Of a DNA stretch of 64,000 nt, positions 25,127 through 34,239 are shown piece after piece. The notes under the pieces are model-generated. The model did no database searches. It was not told the origin of the DNA and saw only the letters and a program-made list of their open reading frames with translations. A program made the translations under genes and the position numbers. Source of the DNA: Alphaproteobacteria bacterium (lineage in GTDB: Bacteria; Pseudomonadota; Alphaproteobacteria; Micavibrionales; Micavibrionaceae); NCBI GenBank assembly GCA_030750865.1, contig JASMHE010000008.1, forward strand, positions 124,001 to 188,000. The letters are read 5' to 3'. Numbering within the stretch: position 1 is the stretch's first letter; every line of letters begins with the position of its first letter.

Positions 25127-26713
25127 TTGAAACAAGACGTTGATTATAAAAAGATTTATCAAACTACGCCTGTGCCAAAATTTGTCGCCCAGCGGCAAGA
25201 GGATGAGGCCGGAAAAGCCGAGTATATTTTGCTCGAAGCGAATAAATCTGCCGAGCGTTTTTTCAAAAAGCAACTTCCCGATCTGACCGGCCAAAAAGTC
25301 ACCGAACTCTTCCATATTGAGAACTCGTCCTATATTCACAACACGTTCAGCGTTGTCGAAGAGATGAAAGAAGCGCGTAAGCTGAAATCAGAAGCTGTGC
25401 TGGAAAACGGATTCCGCCTGAGCGGGTTTTGGGTTATTCCCGTGCTGGATGAAAAGGGCGAGGTGATTTATATGGATGTCACCGGTGCGCCGGACAGTTC
25501 GGCGGCGCTGAGCTTGCAGCAAGAACGCGATGACGCCATTACGCTTTTGACCTCTGTCTTTGATGTCAGTGAAGTCGGTATTGTCGTGACGGACCAGAAT
25601 AACCGCATTCTGCGCGTGAATGACAGTTTTATCCGGATTTACGGCTGGGACCGTGATTATCTGATTGGCAAGGAGTTTATCGAGCTGATTACGCCTGATG
25701 AGCGCGAAAAAGCCCGTAAAAGCCATGAGGAATTCCTGAAAGGCGGTATTCGCAGTTCCGGTGAGATGAAGATTATCCGTAAAGATGAAACGATCGCCAA
25801 TGCGCTGTTTACCACAGCGGCACTTGAATTAAGTCAGGGGCGTAAATTCCAGGTGACAACCATCATGGATATTACGCTGCGTAAACAGATGGAAAACTCG
25901 TTGCGGATCGCAAAAGAACAAGCCGATACGGCAAATCATGCCAAATCGACTTTCCTTGCGAATATGAGTCATGAATTACGCACGCCGCTGAACGCCATTA
26001 TCGGTTTTTCCGAAATGATGATGAAGGAAACCTTCGGCGCTCTGGGGAATGAACGCTATAAGGAATATCTTGGCGATATTCACGTCAGTGCGCGTCATTT
26101 GCTTGAGATTATCAACGAAGTGCTGGATATGTCGAAGATTGAAGCGGGCCGCGTCGAGCTTGATGAAGAGTTCTTTGATATTGCGCATCTGTCGTCATCT
26201 GTGGCCCGTATGATGGATTCACGTGCGTTTAGCAGCGGTGTGAAGCTGGAAGAAGAGTTTAATACCGATATTCCGGCGGTTTATGCCGATCCGCGTTTGA
26301 TCCGTCAGGTTCTGATTAATTTGATCGGCAATGCGATTAAATATTCGAAATCTCAAGGGGCGATCAAGATACATGGCCATGTTGATCCGCAAGGCAATTT
26401 GAAGCTTATTGTCGAAGATGACGGTGTGGGGATTCCCCGTAGCCGTATTCGTGAAGCACTGGAGCCGTTCGGTCAGGTGAATATGTCTGCGGAATCAAAT
26501 TCTATACAGGGAACGGGGCTTGGTTTGCCGCTGGCCAAAGCGATGATCGAGCTTCATAACGGCTCGTTCGAGCTGGAATCGGACATTGATCAGGGCACAA
26601 AGGTTATTATGACGTTGCCTGCCTCACGGGTCGGGCGAAAGTCGAAGAAAAAAGACGAAAGCGGCGATACGCAGGAGATATCACCATTCGCGAGCTTTGC
26701 GAGTGACAGATAA
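25127..26713 (+). CDS. PAS sensor histidine kinase
   Basis: A 528-residue sensor kinase without membrane segments, so cytoplasmic. Two PAS-like regions (about 10-115 and 140-250; the second has VVTDQNNRILRVNDSFIRIYGW) precede the dimerisation domain with the phosphorylated His in MSHELRTPLNAIIGFSEMM near residue 281, and the ATPase domain with the N box IGNAIKYSK, VEDDGVGIP and GTGLGLPLAKAMIELHNG. The H-box region resembles the PleC/DivJ group of Alphaproteobacteria. Start codon is TTG at 25127. No response regulator is adjacent. Confidence 0.9.
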   Translation: MKQDVDYKKIYQTTPVPKFVAQRQEDEAGKAEYILLEANKSAERFFKKQLPDLTGQKVTELFHIENSSYIHNTFSVVEEMKEARKLKSEAVLENGFRLSGFWVIPVLDEKGEVIYMDVTGAPDSSAALSLQQERDDAITLLTSVFDVSEVGIVVTDQNNRILRVNDSFIRIYGWDRDYLIGKEFIELITPDEREKARKSHEEFLKGGIRSSGEMKIIRKDETIANALFTTAALELSQGRKFQVTTIMDITLRKQMENSLRIAKEQADTANHAKSTFLANMSHELRTPLNAIIGFSEMMMKETFGALGNERYKEYLGDIHVSARHLLEIINEVLDMSKIEAGRVELDEEFFDIAHLSSSVARMMDSRAFSSGVKLEEEFNTDIPAVYADPRLIRQVLINLIGNAIKYSKSQGAIKIHGHVDPQGNLKLIVEDDGVGIPRSRIREALEPFGQVNMSAESNSIQGTGLGLPLAKAMIELHNGSFELESDIDQGTKVIMTLPASRVGRKSKKKDESGDTQEISPFASFASDR

Positions 26714-26715
26714 GC

Positions 26716-26744
26716 TTGCATTTTTTGTTCTGAGTACGTATTTT
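26716..26744 (+). promoter_or_regulatory. Candidate fur promoter
   Basis: TTGCAT (26716-26721), 17 bases, TATTTT (26739-26744), directly after the kinase stop codon and about 30 bases before the fur start. Confidence 0.4.
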
Positions 26745-26773
26745 ATCCGAAATCAATCTATGAAAACAGAAGA

Positions 26774-27196
26774 GTGACCGATATGAGCGGATTAATGGAT
26801 CGTTGCGCCGAAGCCGGCTTAAAGATGACGGAACAGCGTCGTGTTATTTTACAGATATTGGATAGTGCGGAAGATCATCCGTCTGTGGAGTCTGTCTATG
26901 ATCGCGCTAAAAGCGTTGATTCCTCCATCAGCATGGCAACGGTGTACCGTACATTGAATTTGCTGGACGAGCTTGATCTGGTCGTTCGTCACGAATTTAA
27001 CGAAAGTTTCGCGCGTTACGAAGTGAATATGGAGCATCATCACCACCTGATTGATCTTGAAACAGGTGAAGTGCATGAGTTCCAGAACGAAGAGCTGGAA
27101 GCGCTGAAAGAAAAGATTGCAAACGAGCTCGGATTTGAATTGGTTGATCACACGCTAGAGCTTTACGGCCGTAAACTTGACAAGTCGTCTAAGTAA
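26774..27196 (+). CDS. fur: Fur family transcriptional regulator
   Basis: A 140-residue metal-responsive repressor. The winged helix (LKMTEQRRVILQILDSAEDHPSVESVYDRAK through ATVYRTLNLLDELDLV) is followed by the metal-binding MEHHHHLIDLETGEVHEF. The C terminus lacks the CxxC pairs of E. coli Fur, as I expect for alphaproteobacterial Fur/Mur proteins that sense iron or manganese. No heme regulatory motif is present, which argues against Irr. GTG 26774 and ATG 26783 are both possible starts. The SUF operon, a common target of iron-dependent control, lies 3 kb downstream. Confidence 0.9.
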   Translation: MTDMSGLMDRCAEAGLKMTEQRRVILQILDSAEDHPSVESVYDRAKSVDSSISMATVYRTLNLLDELDLVVRHEFNESFARYEVNMEHHHHLIDLETGEVHEFQNEELEALKEKIANELGFELVDHTLELYGRKLDKSSK

Positions 27197-27257
27197 GACA
27201 CATTACACAGACATGTACGGACGTACGGATAAAACATAAATTGTCTGGAGAAAACGG

Positions 27258-27491
27258 GTGTCGGAATTTTCCTGTAAGGAAGTCATATTTGATGGTGCGA
27301 ATAACGAAGTGCGCTGTAAGTGTAAGCCTGCTGCGTTACGGGCCTATCATGGCATGAAAGATGCCGGGTGCGACGAAGGTACGGCGCTTGATGCCGCGTA
27401 TCGTGTGTACCGTTTTCATCATCCGCTGGATACAAAGGAAGATTCCCATTTAACGGTCGAACGCTGGATTTATGCAGATCAGGTTCATTGA
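27258..27491 (+). CDS. Small hypothetical protein
   Basis: I do not recognise this 77-residue protein. It starts at GTG 27258 with TCTGGAG seven bases upstream. Its features are four Cys (SCKEV, RCKCKP, AGCDEG), an Ala-rich helix and a His/Asp-rich end (FHHPLDTKEDSHL). The next gene follows after 36 bases on the same strand, and both are preceded by recognisable ribosome sites, so it is probably a real gene. Confidence 0.6.
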   Translation: MSEFSCKEVIFDGANNEVRCKCKPAALRAYHGMKDAGCDEGTALDAAYRVYRFHHPLDTKEDSHLTVERWIYADQVH

Positions 27492-27527
27492 CGACAGACA
27501 TAAGGAAGAGCAGAGAGGGCGACCGCC

Positions 27528-27866
27528 GTGGAAGATGATCGTTTACCGACAGGATTATGGGTTGAAGGCCATCTTCATCAATTAACATTACAAGGTATTC
27601 CGTATTACATCGCCAATAAAGGCCCGTATGCGTCAGGGACGGTTCTGTTGAAGCTTAACGGGATCGAACATGGCTGTTTGTTGTTGCAGCAGCAACGCGA
27701 TCTGGACGGGGTCATGGGCTGGATGGCTTTGTTTGACGGTGAGAAAGTCGAGGAACACGAGGTGGATGCCTATGTCCGCCGTGCCGTTGACCGCGATCCT
27801 GATATCTGGGTCATTGAAATTGAAGACCGTGATTTCAACAATCCGTTCGATGGAAAGGTGTTCTAA
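27528..27866 (+). CDS. DUF1491 family protein
   Basis: A 112-residue protein matching my recollection of DUF1491, a family of Alphaproteobacteria: RLPTGLWVEGHLHQL at the start, GTVLLKLNGI in the middle, and the ending VDAYVRRAVDRDPDIWVIEIEDRD. Start is GTG at 27528 after GAGAGGG. No function is known to me. prfC follows 60 bases later. Confidence 0.7.
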   Translation: MEDDRLPTGLWVEGHLHQLTLQGIPYYIANKGPYASGTVLLKLNGIEHGCLLLQQQRDLDGVMGWMALFDGEKVEEHEVDAYVRRAVDRDPDIWVIEIEDRDFNNPFDGKVF

Positions 27867-27926
27867 AGCGTCTTGCGTCATTTAGGCGCTTGATTTTTAC
27901 AACGATTTTATGTTTTAACCAATGCC

Positions 27927-29501
27927 ATGACAATTCAAGACAAGGTACAGCAGCGCCGCACATTTGCGATTATTTCCCACCCCGATGCCGGTAAAACGAC
28001 ATTGACGGAGAAGCTGTTGTTGTATGGGGGCGCGATCCAGATGGCCGGTATGGTCAAAGCGCGCGGGGAACGCCGCCGTGCCAGGTCAGACTGGATGAAG
28101 GTTGAGCAGGAGCGCGGTATTTCGGTCAGTTCCGCTGTGATGACGTTCGATAATGGCGGTATTACCTATAACTTGCTTGATACGCCCGGCCACGAAGATT
28201 TCAGTGAAGATACATACCGGACATTAACGGCTGTCGATAGTGCCGTGATGGTGCTGGATAGCGCAAAGGGGATTGAACCGCAGACACGCAAATTGTTCGA
28301 AGTGTGCCGTTTGCGTGACATGCCGATCACGACATTCATCAATAAAATGGACCGTGACGGACAAGACCCGTTTGACTTGCTGGATGAAATTGAACAGCAG
28401 CTCGCGCTGGATGTGTCGCCTGCGAGCTGGCCGATCGGTGCGGGGCGTCATTTCAAGGGGTGTTATGATCTGTTGAAAGATCAGTTGATCTTGTTTGAAC
28501 GCAGTAAAGGCGACGCGCTGGTTGAAGGCATCCAGTGCGAAGGGCTTGATGACCCGAAGTTAGAGGAACTGCTGGAAGATCACGAAGTCGAGAAATTACG
28601 CGAAGATGTCGAAATGGTACGCGGGCTATGTAAGCCGTTCGATAGGCAGGCTTATCTTGAGGGGCATTTAACGCCTGTTTATTTCGGCAGTGCGATCAAC
28701 AATTTCGGCGTAAATGAGTTGTTGCAGGGTATTGGCGCAAATGCACCGGCACCGCGTCCGCAGGAAACCGAACAGCGTGAAATTGATCCGTGCGACAAGA
28801 AGGTCAGCGCCTTTGTATTCAAAATTCAGGCCAATATGGACCCCAAGCACCGTGACCGCTTGGCGTTTGCCCGTATTTGTTCGGGGCATTTCAAAAAAGG
28901 TATGAAGTTAAAACATGTGCGCAGTGGCAAACAAATGACGATGCATAATCCGATTATGTTTCTGGCGCAGGACCGCGAAACCGTCGAAGAAGGTTTTGCC
29001 GGTGATATTATCGGTATTCCGAACCACGGTAATTTGCGCATTGGTGATGCGCTGACGGAAGGTGACGATTTAACGTTCAAGGGGATTCCAAGCTTTGCGC
29101 CCGAATACATGCAGCGCGCCCGTCCTGAAGACCCGTTAAAAGCCAAACATCTGGGCGCGGCGCTGGAACAGCTTGCTGAAGAAGGGGCTGCCCGTGTCTT
29201 TAAGCCGACAATGGATGCCAACTGGGTTGTCGGTGTTGTTGGCCCGTTGCAGTTTGATGTGTTGAAAGACCGCATTCGTACCGAATATGAAGTGCCTGTG
29301 AAATTTGAAGATACATCACTTTACACGGCGCGCTGGGTGACATGTGATGATCACGCCAAGCTGAAGGCGTTTATTGATGCCAATGGCAGTGCGATTGCCA
29401 ATGATCATGATGGCGATCCCGTGTTTATGGCGCGCAATGCGTGGCACCTTGATGATGCGCAAAGTAAGTTTCCTGATATCAAATTTTCGGCTACAAAATA
29501 A
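27927..29501 (+). CDS. prfC: Peptide chain release factor 3
   Basis: A 524-residue translational GTPase that recycles RF1/RF2 after termination. G1 is SHPDAGKTT near residue 18, followed by GERRRARSDWMKVEQERGISVSSAV (a hallmark that separates RF3 from EF-G), DTPGHEDFSEDT, and NKMDRDGQDPFDLLDEIE. Length and domain order are normal. A strong terminator follows. Confidence 0.97.
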   Translation: MTIQDKVQQRRTFAIISHPDAGKTTLTEKLLLYGGAIQMAGMVKARGERRRARSDWMKVEQERGISVSSAVMTFDNGGITYNLLDTPGHEDFSEDTYRTLTAVDSAVMVLDSAKGIEPQTRKLFEVCRLRDMPITTFINKMDRDGQDPFDLLDEIEQQLALDVSPASWPIGAGRHFKGCYDLLKDQLILFERSKGDALVEGIQCEGLDDPKLEELLEDHEVEKLREDVEMVRGLCKPFDRQAYLEGHLTPVYFGSAINNFGVNELLQGIGANAPAPRPQETEQREIDPCDKKVSAFVFKIQANMDPKHRDRLAFARICSGHFKKGMKLKHVRSGKQMTMHNPIMFLAQDRETVEEGFAGDIIGIPNHGNLRIGDALTEGDDLTFKGIPSFAPEYMQRARPEDPLKAKHLGAALEQLAEEGAARVFKPTMDANWVVGVVGPLQFDVLKDRIRTEYEVPVKFEDTSLYTARWVTCDDHAKLKAFIDANGSAIANDHDGDPVFMARNAWHLDDAQSKFPDIKFSATK

Positions 29502-29550
29502 CACGGCGCGAACACGCGATGTAAAGTCGTGTGTGTGCCATAAGAAAAAG

Positions 29551-29584
29551 CCCCGTGAGCCGAAGCCGCACGGGGAGTTTTGTT
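29551..29584. terminator. Bidirectional terminator between prfC and a small minus-strand gene
   Basis: CCCCGTG (29551-29557) pairs with CACGGGG (29569-29575); GTTTTGTTTT follows on the plus strand and CTTTTTCTT on the minus strand. It can end prfC and the convergent small gene. Confidence 0.8.
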
Positions 29585-29618
29585 TTCTAGAGAGATGATA
29601 ACTAAACTGAATTCTGTG

Positions 29619-29852
29619 TTATGGTGTCGGGATATCCGGTCCTGATGGCGCGACTGTTGCGGGGGCCAGTTCCGGCCCGTCATTTGCCAGTGAGCCACCA
29701 AGCAGGCTGAGCCCGTTTCCAATTTCGGCAGCCTTTTCCATGAATGACTGTGCCAATTCACTTTCCTGCATGTGGTCCAGCGCTGTTTGCGATAGTTGCT
29801 GCAGCTGATCACCGAAATTTGAAAGTAAGTTGAATAGTCCTGTGATATTCAT
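29619..29852 (-). CDS. Small hypothetical protein
   Basis: A 77-residue protein I do not recognise: an amphipathic Leu/Gln-rich helical N-terminal half (FNLLSNFGDQLQQLSQTALDHM) and a Pro/Ala-rich tail ending PSGPDIPTP. AGGGG lies eight bases before the ATG and a terminator follows the stop, which supports a real gene. Confidence 0.55.
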   Translation of the reverse strand: MNITGLFNLLSNFGDQLQQLSQTALDHMQESELAQSFMEKAAEIGNGLSLLGGSLANDGPELAPATVAPSGPDIPTP

Positions 29853-29979
29853 GTTTTTGCCCCTAATAAATCTTGTTTTCCGTCTTATGTAATTCCATGA
29901 TGACGTCCGAATCTTTCAAAAGAGTTAATTTTTTGAATTATTTTCGAAAGAATCCGAAAAAAGCTTGAAAAGCGCAGTA

Positions 29980-30014
29980 TATAATGACATTTAAATGGTA
30001 CTGAATTTGTACTA
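29980..30014 (+). promoter_or_regulatory. SUF operon -10 box and inverted-repeat operator
   Basis: A perfect TATAAT (29980-29985) lacks a good -35. At the expected transcription start lies TGGTAC-N7-GTACTA (29996-30014), an inverted repeat with five of six bases matched in each arm. Its place over the start site and next to an Rrf2 regulator gene fits autorepression. Confidence 0.45.
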
Positions 30015-30027
30015 TTTATGGTTTTTA

Positions 30028-30504
30028 ATGATTAAACTCTCAAAATTAACAGATTATGCCGTGGTTGTTTTGGTCGATTTGGCGCAGCACGCGGCCGCGT
30101 TGCAATCCGCATCTGTGATTGCTGCGCGGACATCGTTGCCCGAGCCAACCGTTTCCAAGATTCTGAAGATTTTGGCACGGCACGATATTGTCCGGTCAAT
30201 TCGCGGCGCGCAGGGCGGATACAGGCTGGAAGAATCACCGGACTGCATCGCCGTCAAAGATGTGATCGAGGCGATAGACGGACCGATTGCGTTAACATCC
30301 TGTGTATCGCAAGCGGATAATACATGCGCCGTTGAACGGCAATGCGTCGTGAGCGGACGGTGGAATAAAGTTAACGATGCCGTTACATCTGCGCTTGAAA
30401 AGATTACACTGGTCGATATGATGCCGCATGAGGCGGGATCTGCTGTGACCGCGACAACGGAACAGCTTTTCATGAATGAAAAAACACAAGAGGCACGTAC
30501 CTGA
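30028..30504 (+). CDS. Rrf2 family regulator of the SUF operon
   Basis: A 158-residue Rrf2 regulator starting [20 protein letters not shown], with the winged helix [32 protein letters not shown] and three Cys at about residues 92, 100 and 106 (C-x7-C-x5-C), the likely [Fe-S] ligands. Its place directly before sufB identifies it as the SUF cluster-assembly regulator, IscR/SufR-like in role. ATG 30028 is preferred over an ATG at 29995 because relatives begin at M-x-KLSKLTDY and because the operator overlaps the earlier one. sufB starts one base after its stop. Confidence 0.88.
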   Translation: MIKLSKLTDYAVVVLVDLAQHAAALQSASVIAARTSLPEPTVSKILKILARHDIVRSIRGAQGGYRLEESPDCIAVKDVIEAIDGPIALTSCVSQADNTCAVERQCVVSGRWNKVNDAVTSALEKITLVDMMPHEAGSAVTATTEQLFMNEKTQEART

Positions 30505-30505
30505 A

Positions 30506-31978
30506 ATGAGTAGCCGTATTGAAGAAGAAACCATCAAGCAGGTTGAAGCGTTAAATAAATATGACGCAGGCTTTGTCACGGATATTGAAATGGAAATGGC
30601 TGAAAAAGGCCTGAACGAAGATGTGATCCGTTTTATTTCGGCCAAAAAGGAAGAGCCGGAATGGATGCTGGATTGGCGTTTGAAGGCTTATCGTCAATGG
30701 TTGAAAATGCCTGAGCCTGACTGGGCAAAGGTCAACCATCCGCCGCTTGATTATCAGGATGCGTATTATTTCGCCGCGCCCAAAGGGCCCAAGCCGCAAT
30801 CATTGGATGAGGTTGACCCGAAATTGCTGGAAACGTATGAGAAGCTGGGTATTCCGTTGAAAGAACAGGAAATTCTGGCCGGTGTGGAAGGCACGGAAAA
30901 CAAAGTCGCTGTGGATGCGGTGTTTGATTCTGTGTCTGTTGCCACAACGTTCAAAAAAGAGCTGGAAGCCGCCGGTGTTGTGTTCTGTTCTATCAGTGAA
31001 GCGATTCAGGATTATCCGGAACTGGTCCAAAAATATATGGGCAGCGTTGTGCCAATGCATGATAACAAACATGCGTGCCTGAACAGCGCGGTCTTTACGG
31101 ACGGCTCGTTTGTGTATGTGCCCGAAGGGGTGCGTTGCCCGATGGAGCTGAGCACTTATTTTCGCATCAATGCGCTGAATACGGGGCAGTTCGAACGCAC
31201 GTTGATTATTGCCGATAAAGGGGCTTATGTGTCTTATCTGGAGGGTTGTACCGCGCCGATGCGTGATGAAAACCAGCTTCACGCGGCTGTGGTTGAACTG
31301 GTCGCGCACGAAGATGCCGAAATCAAATATTCAACGGTGCAAAACTGGTATCCCGGTGATGAAAACGGCAAGGGCGGGATTTATAATTTCGTGACCAAGC
31401 GCGGTCTGTGCGAAGGTGCGCGCAGTAAAATCAGCTGGACACAGGTTGAAACGGGGTCTGCCATTACATGGAAATATCCGAGCTGCATTTTGAAAGGCGA
31501 TGACTCGCAAGGGGAGTTTTATTCCGTTGCGATCACCAATAACATGCAGCAAGCAGATACTGGCACAAAGATGATCCATATCGGTAAGAACACGAAAAGC
31601 CGGATCATTGCCAAAGGGATATCGGCGGGCAAGTCGGACCAGACCTATCGCGGTTTGGTGAAAATCATGCCAAATGCCGATGGCGCACGGAACTTTACAC
31701 AGTGTGACAGTCTGTTGATCGGCGATCAGTGCGGCGCACATACCGTGCCTTATATTGATACTAAGAATAAATCGGCGCATCTGGAGCACGAAGCGACCAC
31801 ATCGAAAATCGGTGAAGATCAGCTCTTTTATTGTCGTCAGCGCGGTATTGACGAAGAAGAGGCGGTGGCTTTGATCGTCAATGGCTTCGTTCGCGAAGTG
31901 ATGCAAAAAATGCCAATGGAATTCGCTGTCGAAGCGCAAAAGCTTGTGGCAATCAGTCTGGAAGGGAGTGTCGGGTGA
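30506..31978 (+). CDS. sufB: Fe-S cluster assembly protein SufB
   Basis: A 490-residue scaffold subunit of the SufBCD complex, where new Fe-S clusters are built. It shows KPQ-rich N-terminal segments, [42 protein letters not shown], the Cys of YLEGCTAPM, and the C-terminal beta-helix ending [30 protein letters not shown] 30506 lies one base after the regulator's stop; an in-frame ATG 30 bases earlier lies within the regulator gene and is less likely. Confidence 0.97.
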   Translation: MSSRIEEETIKQVEALNKYDAGFVTDIEMEMAEKGLNEDVIRFISAKKEEPEWMLDWRLKAYRQWLKMPEPDWAKVNHPPLDYQDAYYFAAPKGPKPQSLDEVDPKLLETYEKLGIPLKEQEILAGVEGTENKVAVDAVFDSVSVATTFKKELEAAGVVFCSISEAIQDYPELVQKYMGSVVPMHDNKHACLNSAVFTDGSFVYVPEGVRCPMELSTYFRINALNTGQFERTLIIADKGAYVSYLEGCTAPMRDENQLHAAVVELVAHEDAEIKYSTVQNWYPGDENGKGGIYNFVTKRGLCEGARSKISWTQVETGSAITWKYPSCILKGDDSQGEFYSVAITNNMQQADTGTKMIHIGKNTKSRIIAKGISAGKSDQTYRGLVKIMPNADGARNFTQCDSLLIGDQCGAHTVPYIDTKNKSAHLEHEATTSKIGEDQLFYCRQRGIDEEEAVALIVNGFVREVMQKMPMEFAVEAQKLVAISLEGSVG

Positions 31979-31980
31979 TA

Positions 31981-32238
31981 ATGACGAATGATATCTGGAC
32001 AGAAAAAGACGATGCGCTGCACGCCGAATTGAAGTTCAAAGACTTTGTCGCGGCATTTGGCTTTTTAAGTGAAGTTGCGATCCTGATGGAAAAACATAAC
32101 CATCATGCCGAGATTTATAATGTCTATAATACGGTCAAATTGAAACTGACGACCCATGATGCGGGCGATGTTGTGACCGAAAAAGACAAAGCGCTTGCCG
32201 CAGAGATTACAAAACGGGTGGGGCGTTATGATGTTTGA
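31981..32238 (+). CDS. Pterin-4a-carbinolamine dehydratase-like protein
   Basis: An 85-residue protein of the PCD/DCoH family. The motif EKHNHHAEIYNVYNTVKLKLTTHDAG carries the two His and the His-Asp pair of the active site that dehydrates 4a-hydroxytetrahydropterin. No aromatic amino acid hydroxylase is in the window. Its start lies three bases after the sufB stop and its end overlaps the next gene by eleven bases, so it is firmly part of the SUF mRNA. A role in Fe-S assembly has not been shown for the family to my knowledge; an alternative is a moonlighting cofactor repair function. Confidence 0.85.
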   Translation: MTNDIWTEKDDALHAELKFKDFVAAFGFLSEVAILMEKHNHHAEIYNVYNTVKLKLTTHDAGDVVTEKDKALAAEITKRVGRYDV

Positions 32239-32611
32239 AATGATGAATGATAATCCGTTTCTGGTGATTGTCGGGATGGTGTACATCATGGTCGGCGTGT
32301 CGTATTTTTCGGTGCCGAAAATCTGGGAAGAATTTGTCGATCTGTTTGCCCATAATAATATCATTATTCTGGTCTATGGCATGATCGTTTTTACATTCGG
32401 TGTCACGATTCTGACACTGCAATATAGCTGGGACGGCATTGCCGAGGGGCTGTTGACGATTATCGGTCTGATTGGCGTGCTGGAAGGTACGGCCATGTTG
32501 GTCCGTCCGCGTATGTTACAGGCACTGGTGATTACGGTGTTCTACAGAAAACTATTATCCCTGAGCGGCGCATTCGCGATCGCTGTGGGGTTGGCGTTAC
32601 TATTTTTATAA
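32228..32611 (+). CDS. Unrecognised four-helix membrane protein in the SUF operon
   Basis: A 127-residue integral membrane protein with about four hydrophobic helices (near residues 8-28, 42-62, 70-92, 105-127) joined by short loops. No Cys and no known motif. It overlaps the PCD-like gene by 11 bases and ends ten bases before sufC, so it belongs to the operon. I cannot name the family. The start at ATG 32228 is the earliest that does not run further into the upstream gene. Confidence 0.65.
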   Translation: MMFEMMNDNPFLVIVGMVYIMVGVSYFSVPKIWEEFVDLFAHNNIIILVYGMIVFTFGVTILTLQYSWDGIAEGLLTIIGLIGVLEGTAMLVRPRMLQALVITVFYRKLLSLSGAFAIAVGLALLFL

Positions 32612-32620
32612 AGGTGAGAA

Positions 32621-33370
32621 ATGATTGAGATTAAAGATTTACATGTAGAAATTGAAGGTAAAGAAATTTTGAAAGGGCTGGATTTGACGATTGAATCCGG
32701 CAAGGTCCACGCCATTATGGGGCCGAACGGATCGGGGAAATCAACCTTGTCCAATGTGATTGCAGGGCATGATGCCTATGATGTGACAAAAGGCTCGATC
32801 ACGCTGGACGGTGAAGATGTGCTGGAGATGGAGCCGGAAGAACGGGCTGCGCTTGGTATCTTTCTGGCGTTCCAATATCCGGTGGAGATTCCGGGCGTGC
32901 AGATGACGACCTTTTTGAAAACGGCTGTGAACGCAGTGCGCAAACAGCGCGGTGAAGAAGAGCTGGATGCGCTCGGCCTTTTGAAATTGATGAAGCAGAA
33001 GACAAAAGAACTCAGCATTTCCGATGATATGATGAAACGGGCTGTGAATGTCGGCTTCTCTGGCGGTGAGAAAAAGCGGAACGAAGTGCTGCAAATGGCC
33101 ATGCTGGAGCCGAAATTTGCGGTGCTGGATGAAACGGATAGTGGTCTTGATATTGATGCGCTGAAAATTGTGGCCGATGGTGTGAATGCACTGCGGTCCG
33201 ATAATCGCAGCTTTCTGGTCATCACGCACTATCAGCGTTTGCTGGATTATATCAAGCCGGATGTTGTGCATGTTCTGGCCGGCGGCAAGATTATCAAATC
33301 GGGCGGACCGGAATTGGCGCATGCGCTTGAAGAAAAGGGTTATGCCGATTTTATAGATGAGGCCGCATAG
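32621..33370 (+). CDS. sufC: Fe-S cluster assembly ATPase SufC
   Basis: A 249-residue ABC-type ATPase that powers the SufBCD scaffold. Walker A GPNGSGKST near residue 34, signature NVGFSGGEKKRNEVLQM, Walker B FAVLDETDSGLDID and the switch His in LVITHYQRLLDYI are in order. AGGTGAGA precedes the ATG. SufC is soluble and has no membrane partner in the canonical complex. Confidence 0.98.
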   Translation: MIEIKDLHVEIEGKEILKGLDLTIESGKVHAIMGPNGSGKSTLSNVIAGHDAYDVTKGSITLDGEDVLEMEPEERAALGIFLAFQYPVEIPGVQMTTFLKTAVNAVRKQRGEEELDALGLLKLMKQKTKELSISDDMMKRAVNVGFSGGEKKRNEVLQMAMLEPKFAVLDETDSGLDIDALKIVADGVNALRSDNRSFLVITHYQRLLDYIKPDVVHVLAGGKIIKSGGPELAHALEEKGYADFIDEAA

Positions 33371-33379
33371 GAACTGACA

Positions 33380-34207
33380 ATGTCAACGACGCTGACACAT
33401 ATGGCGCTGCATGTTTGCGATCTGGAAGCCAGCCTTGATTTTTACAAGGGGTGGGGCGATATGGTTGATGTCTCGCCGTTGGCGGACCAGAAATCGCCGT
33501 GGCTGTCCTCACGTGGTGATGAAGGTAAATTTGCGCTTGTGTTGGTGCCGGGAGCGACAAAACCAGGAAAAACCGTGCCTGATTGTGACCCTGAGCCGAA
33601 GACATGTCTTGGATTTTCGGTCGAAACAAAACAGCGCTTGAAGCAGATTTATAATCAGGTGGCCGCGAAAGCGCCGATTGTACAGGCCTATGAAGAAACA
33701 GCGGATGGCGCGCGGGCATCGTTTCGTGTGGAAGACCCGAACGGTTATGTCGTCGAATTCTGGACATCAGCACAAGCGGCCACGCAAACACGGTTGCATA
33801 ACGTCGCATTGCAATCACGCAATATGACTGTCAGCCGTGATTTTTACAAAGACTGGGGAGATATGCATGTGCTGCTGTACGGAAAGACAACGCAATCATG
33901 TCGTCTTGTGTCCAATGACAGCGATGTGCGGGCCTTGCAGTTGATTTTATCCGGCAGTGCCGCAGAGGCGGCGACAGAGGAAGCGTGCGTTGATGTTCGC
34001 GATGTTAGTCATATGGGGTTCGCGGTTGATAGCAGAGAAGAATTGGAAAAGATTTATAAGCGCGCCAAAGCAAATGATTTGGTCACCGTTGATATGGTTG
34101 ATATGGATGCACCTGCCGGAACGTTGTTCTTTATGCGTGATCCGGACGGATATACGGTAGAATTTAGTTATGGTCAGCCGCTTGGCGCCGGATACGGGCC
34201 ATCCTGA
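33380..34207 (+). CDS. Two-module VOC (glyoxalase/dioxygenase superfamily) protein in the SUF operon
   Basis: A 275-residue protein made of two vicinal-oxygen-chelate modules: the first opens THMALHVCDLEASLDFYKGWGD and closes DPNGYVVEFWT, the second opens HNVALQSRNMTVSRDFYKDWGD and closes DPDGYTVEFSY. Each supplies a His and Glu of the expected metal site. The modules look like a tandem duplication. The substrate is unknown; glyoxalase-like or ring-cleaving dioxygenase roles are both possible. It lies nine bases after sufC and 32 before sufD, unusual company for this family. Confidence 0.85.
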   Translation: MSTTLTHMALHVCDLEASLDFYKGWGDMVDVSPLADQKSPWLSSRGDEGKFALVLVPGATKPGKTVPDCDPEPKTCLGFSVETKQRLKQIYNQVAAKAPIVQAYEETADGARASFRVEDPNGYVVEFWTSAQAATQTRLHNVALQSRNMTVSRDFYKDWGDMHVLLYGKTTQSCRLVSNDSDVRALQLILSGSAAEAATEEACVDVRDVSHMGFAVDSREELEKIYKRAKANDLVTVDMVDMDAPAGTLFFMRDPDGYTVEFSYGQPLGAGYGPS

Positions 34208-34239
34208 CGGACACTTGATTGTGAAGGTAGAAAGTTGAA

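Noticed and set aside
26774-27196. Irr (heme-responsive Fur relative)
   Set aside because: No heme regulatory motif and the His-rich metal site reads like Fur/Mur.
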